A stretch of 17,870 nt of DNA. Source: Chloroflexota bacterium (lineage in GTDB: Bacteria > Chloroflexota > Dehalococcoidia > GIF9 > UBA5629). Positions 14,825 to 17,870 of this stretch are shown here, piece after piece. The first letter of the stretch is position 1, and every line of letters starts with the position of its first letter. A program made the translations under genes and the position numbers. The notes beneath the pieces were generated by a model that saw only the letters and a program-made list of their open reading frames with translations, searched no databases and had not been told where the DNA came from. The stretch lies in assembly GCA_026389695.1 (NCBI GenBank), contig JAPLHI010000134.1:1-17870 (forward strand), given 5' to 3'.

Positions 14825-17800
14825 GGTTTAAATTAAAGGCGCGTGCTCTCAGCCTGTTCTCGGCTGTAACGCTCGGTCTACTTTTCTTTCCCCAGGCAAC
14901 CGTCTCCGCCCAGACACCTTCAACCTGCATACTGAGGTGGGATATCATCAATACCCCCAGAAGCTTCCCGGAGAGAAATGATATCCTGCCGCGCAGCGAG
15001 ATAAATGAGATCGCTGTGGCGTCCGATGGCAAAACTATCTACGCCATAGATATACCCGATGCCAGCTCAGGCCCGGCTGTCTATACCAGCATCTGGCGAA
15101 GCACAGATTGCGGCATTTCGTGGAGCCCGAGGGCTTCGCGATGGCTCATGCAGACTGCGCCCGCGCCTGTATATCCTGTGGCGGATATCGCCGTAGCGCC
15201 CGATGATCCCAACTTCATCGCGGCTGTTTGCGCTGACGCCCCTGCGGTACATCGCCGTGAAGTTTACTTCTCCCAGGACGGTGGGGTGAACTGGACTTAC
15301 AGCGGACCTATACCCTGGCTGTACGGACCCAATGAGCAGATCGGGGATATCATCATCTCGCCGTCATATCCTTATCAGGGCAATAACGTGCGCGATATCA
15401 TCGTCGGCAGCCGTATTCCGGCCAACGGCCTGGCACAGGGCGAGGTATACATCCTGCATTATCCGGGCATCGGCGGCTGGAAGGCGCAGGGATTTAACCC
15501 GGGAGATATCATCGCCCTGGCGCTGTCCCCAAACTATACTGACGATTCAACAGTGGTCATCATGGCCAGCACCACCCAGCGCACTTACATTCACCTCGGC
15601 AGCCGCGACCTGGCAGACAATACCTGCTACTGGAATACCTGTCAGGGCTGGCCGGTGGAGCTATGCACCCCTGACCAGGCAGGCGGCGTCAATAGCGGCG
15701 AGAACTGGATCATCACCGGCAACTTTTCCCTTCCCGCCGACTTCAACGGCAGTTCCGTTGAGAAGCGAATAATCTTCGCAGCCTATGACTCCAACGGGTT
15801 GTCCAGGGGGCCCACCCAGACGCTGGACGATGTCTACCGTCTTAACGACACCATTGTTACGCGGCTGAAAATGCCGGGCTTCGGTAGTAATCCCAGGATC
15901 AGCTCAATTGCTTATACCGGGACGGTCAAGGCAGGTAAACTGCTGGCAGGGTGCGTCCGTGCCGATCCTGCGACAGCCATATCCACCGTGTGGTTCACGG
16001 ACAATCCACTCTCATTGTGCCCCGTCTGGATTAAGCCCTTAAAAGCTCCCACCGGCGGCTATATCCCTGGCCCCGGCAACGGCTTTGCTAATGTTAAGCT
16101 GGCATGGTCTGATGACGGCGAGACGGCTTTCTGCGGCACCGGCTGGGGCGACCGCAATATTCCGGCCAAATGGGCCAGTCTCGCCGACCCCTCGTGGAAC
16201 AGCCAACCCATGGACGAATCGGCTTTTTCCATCAGCCTGGATAATAGTGTTTCCTGGAACCAGCTTGGACTCATCGATACGGAAATCAACCGCTTCAGGT
16301 CGGTGGCAGCCTCCGCCGACGGCAAAACGCTGTATATATCATCGGTCAATGACACCGGTCTCGACAGTACCTGGCGCAGCCGGAGCAATATCGCCGGTGA
16401 CACCTGGCAGCGCGTCCTTTGTATTGACTGTGCATCGCCCGTACTAAAACCGGCGCCGGATAAAAATGATGGGTCGTGCATCTTTGTCGGCAATCAGGGT
16501 ACTACCAGGGTAGTGAATTCGCGCAACAGCGGCCAGACCTGGCAGGATTGCCTGCCGGGAGCTATGGTTCAGGATATTGCCGCGGGGAGCAGCAGTGAGC
16601 TCTATGTATTGCAGGCCAACGGGCTGGTAAGGCACGGCCGGTATGATACTCCTGGATGGCTGTGGGATAAATTTACGGATACGGAGCTTTCCCCTGCTCA
16701 TACCATAGCCGCCCAGGGTAACAGTGTCCTTGTAGGCGCCGCTTTGGGGCAGAGCTACCCCGCCGCATATTCCCTCGATGGCGGCAATGACTGGGTCAGG
16801 ATTGCCGAATACGCTCCGGGAGTGGGCAACAAGCATGTGGCTTTCGATGAGGAATTTAAGGATAATCACCTCATTTACCTTGCCGATGACGCCGGCGGGC
16901 TTTACCGCTGGGCAACCTCAACCAGCCACCGCTGGGATGATATGGCGCCGCCCCATGTCAGCTATTACGGGATAGCCGCCGGAACGTGGGGCACGTTATA
17001 CGCGGCATATAGCCCTCTGGCCAGCGGCGTCGACCGCACACTGTATGCCCACAGCGGCATCCCCAAGACCGGCCCATCCTGGGACTCGCTCACCACAGGG
17101 CTGGCCGCGGGAGTGCTCTTCAGGCTGGAACCTAACTCCCTGGTTCTGGCGTATGAAACAGTTTGGGCTATAGATGCGCGCGATTATACCCCGACTTTGC
17201 GCATTGGTTGTCTCTGGGCTTTCCATGACACACTTGCCACCCGCTCTCCCTGGCTCATCGCGCCCAAAAATAACAGCATCACTGGCTGCGACCCTGTTAC
17301 CGGCAGGAATGCGCAGGTGGATCTAAAATGGGAGCAGCTTTCCCTGGCTGTCGCCTATGAAATTGAAGTGGGCATGGACAGCTTCTTCGATATGCTTATC
17401 GCAGCAGCTGAGCCCGACACCAATCCCATGTATGGTCCGGCTGATGTGCTCTACCCGGCTTACTTCATCACCGACGGGGCCTTGCCCGAAGCGGGACGCA
17501 GCTACTGGTGGCGTGTGCGCGTGAGGAGGGCCGCCACCGGGCAGATCATCCGCAGCCGCTGGTCGCGCGGCTTCAGCTTCAGCATCAGACCGGGTTACCC
17601 TGTTATTGCTCCTTCATACCCGGGGATACAATCGCTGCAGCCCTGCCAGGAGGCCTGCCAGGTGCCTGTTTACCCGGTGGTCTTCTCCTGGACGCCCATG
17701 CAGGGGACAACCTCTTACCGTTTTATACTGGCCGGGGATGCTGAACTCAACAATTCCATCGTTGATGAAACCGTCCGCGCTACCGCATATCAACTTAACG

Positions 17801-17870
17801 GCCGTCTTAATTACAGGACAGCTTATTTCTGGCAGGTCACGCCCGTGGAACCCGTGCCCGGCGATCCCAG
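14791..17870 (+). CDS. Large exported Asp-box (BNR-like) beta-propeller protein with FN3-like modules, 3'-truncated by window end
   Basis: The frame is open from 14785 to the window end, at least 1026 residues. The only usual start is GTG at 14791, inside the end of the preceding gene; no Shine-Dalgarno is seen. A signal peptide follows: basic RKIRFKLKAR, then ALSLFSAVTLGLLFFP, with cleavage after VSA at about residue 40. Asp-box motifs (S-x-D-x-G-x-x-W) are at 104-111 (STDCGISW) and 161-168 (SQDGGVNW), with weaker ones at 482 (SLDNSVSW), 577 (SRNSGQTW) and 661 (SLDGGNDW). They indicate one or two beta-propellers like those of sialidases and Vps10 proteins, though no sialidase active site is apparent. 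Two FN3-like modules follow at about 821-930 and 935 onward, with AYEIEVG, YWWRVRV, SYRFILAGD and AYFWQV strands. Probably surface-attached or secreted. Ligand and enzyme activity are unknown. Confidence 0.85.
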   Translation, partial: MDRACSVSRKIRFKLKARALSLFSAVTLGLLFFPQATVSAQTPSTCILRWDIINTPRSFPERNDILPRSEINEIAVASDGKTIYAIDIPDASSGPAVYTSIWRSTDCGISWSPRASRWLMQTAPAPVYPVADIAVAPDDPNFIAAVCADAPAVHRREVYFSQDGGVNWTYSGPIPWLYGPNEQIGDIIISPSYPYQGNNVRDIIVGSRIPANGLAQGEVYILHYPGIGGWKAQGFNPGDIIALALSPNYTDDSTVVIMASTTQRTYIHLGSRDLADNTCYWNTCQGWPVELCTPDQAGGVNSGENWIITGNFSLPADFNGSSVEKRIIFAAYDSNGLSRGPTQTLDDVYRLNDTIVTRLKMPGFGSNPRISSIAYTGTVKAGKLLAGCVRADPATAISTVWFTDNPLSLCPVWIKPLKAPTGGYIPGPGNGFANVKLAWSDDGETAFCGTGWGDRNIPAKWASLADPSWNSQPMDESAFSISLDNSVSWNQLGLIDTEINRFRSVAASADGKTLYISSVNDTGLDSTWRSRSNIAGDTWQRVLCIDCASPVLKPAPDKNDGSCIFVGNQGTTRVVNSRNSGQTWQDCLPGAMVQDIAAGSSSELYVLQANGLVRHGRYDTPGWLWDKFTDTELSPAHTIAAQGNSVLVGAALGQSYPAAYSLDGGNDWVRIAEYAPGVGNKHVAFDEEFKDNHLIYLADDAGGLYRWATSTSHRWDDMAPPHVSYYGIAAGTWGTLYAAYSPLASGVDRTLYAHSGIPKTGPSWDSLTTGLAAGVLFRLEPNSLVLAYETVWAIDARDYTPTLRIGCLWAFHDTLATRSPWLIAPKNNSITGCDPVTGRNAQVDLKWEQLSLAVAYEIEVGMDSFFDMLIAAAEPDTNPMYGPADVLYPAYFITDGALPEAGRSYWWRVRVRRAATGQIIRSRWSRGFSFSIRPGYPVIAPSYPGIQSLQPCQEACQVPVYPVVFSWTPMQGTTSYRFILAGDAELNNSIVDETVRATAYQLNGRLNYRTAYFWQVTPVEPVPGDP

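Noticed and set aside
15332..16869. Several 120-146 residue frames on both strands inside the large exported gene
   Set aside because: They are shadows: the long plus-strand frame shows coherent domains and Asp-boxes throughout, while these have skewed Arg/Ser/Pro composition.
1..17870. CRISPR arrays, tRNA or rRNA genes, transposases, phage or toxin-antitoxin genes
   Set aside because: I looked on both strands for regular spaced repeats, tRNA-like folds and the usual protein motifs and saw none.

Overview
The window reads as chromosomal DNA of a free-living bacterium, most probably an uncultured Dehalococcoidia-like Chloroflexota. That placement is an inference. It rests on the neighbourhood prs-secA-polX-metallo-hydrolase, on SecA insertions, and on exported proteins built from Ig-like, CARDB-like and Asp-box modules of a kind I associate with that group. 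No phage, IS transposase, CRISPR array, tRNA or rRNA was found, and no stretch over 300 bases lacks a gene.

Left part (1-8014). The end of valS (valyl-tRNA synthetase) runs rightward but is broken: around 704-718 the reading frame shifts and roughly 25-35 codons of the normal protein are missing. Its stop interlocks with the stop of a leftward five-gene cluster, transcribed in the order prs (PRPP synthetase), secA (protein export ATPase), polX (HhH + Pol beta + PHP DNA polymerase X), a metallo-beta-lactamase-fold hydrolase and an unrecognised 233-residue protein. Spacings are 8 bases or less, or overlaps, so it looks like one operon. An extended -10 promoter and a good ribosome site in front of prs fix the prs start at 7987.

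Middle part (8015-12632). Divergent from prs is an M20 metallopeptidase gene. A dispersed palindromic repeat of the type that encodes 'CHCEERSDEAI' when read through separates it from nth (endonuclease III with an intact Fe-S motif). nth converges, with interlocked stops, on an OmpR-type response regulator/histidine kinase pair transcribed leftward.

Right part (12633-17870). Divergent from the regulator is a small two-helix, His-containing membrane protein resembling DUF4405 (cytochrome b-like). A small leftward CxxC protein follows. Then comes a two-gene rightward unit of exported proteins: a 514-residue Ig/CARDB-type protein, driven by a strong promoter that predicts an almost leaderless mRNA, and a very large Asp-box (BNR-like) protein with C-terminal FN3-like modules that runs off the window end. 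The exported pair is the least described part of the window. Nothing here amounts to a clear novel defence or mobile system.
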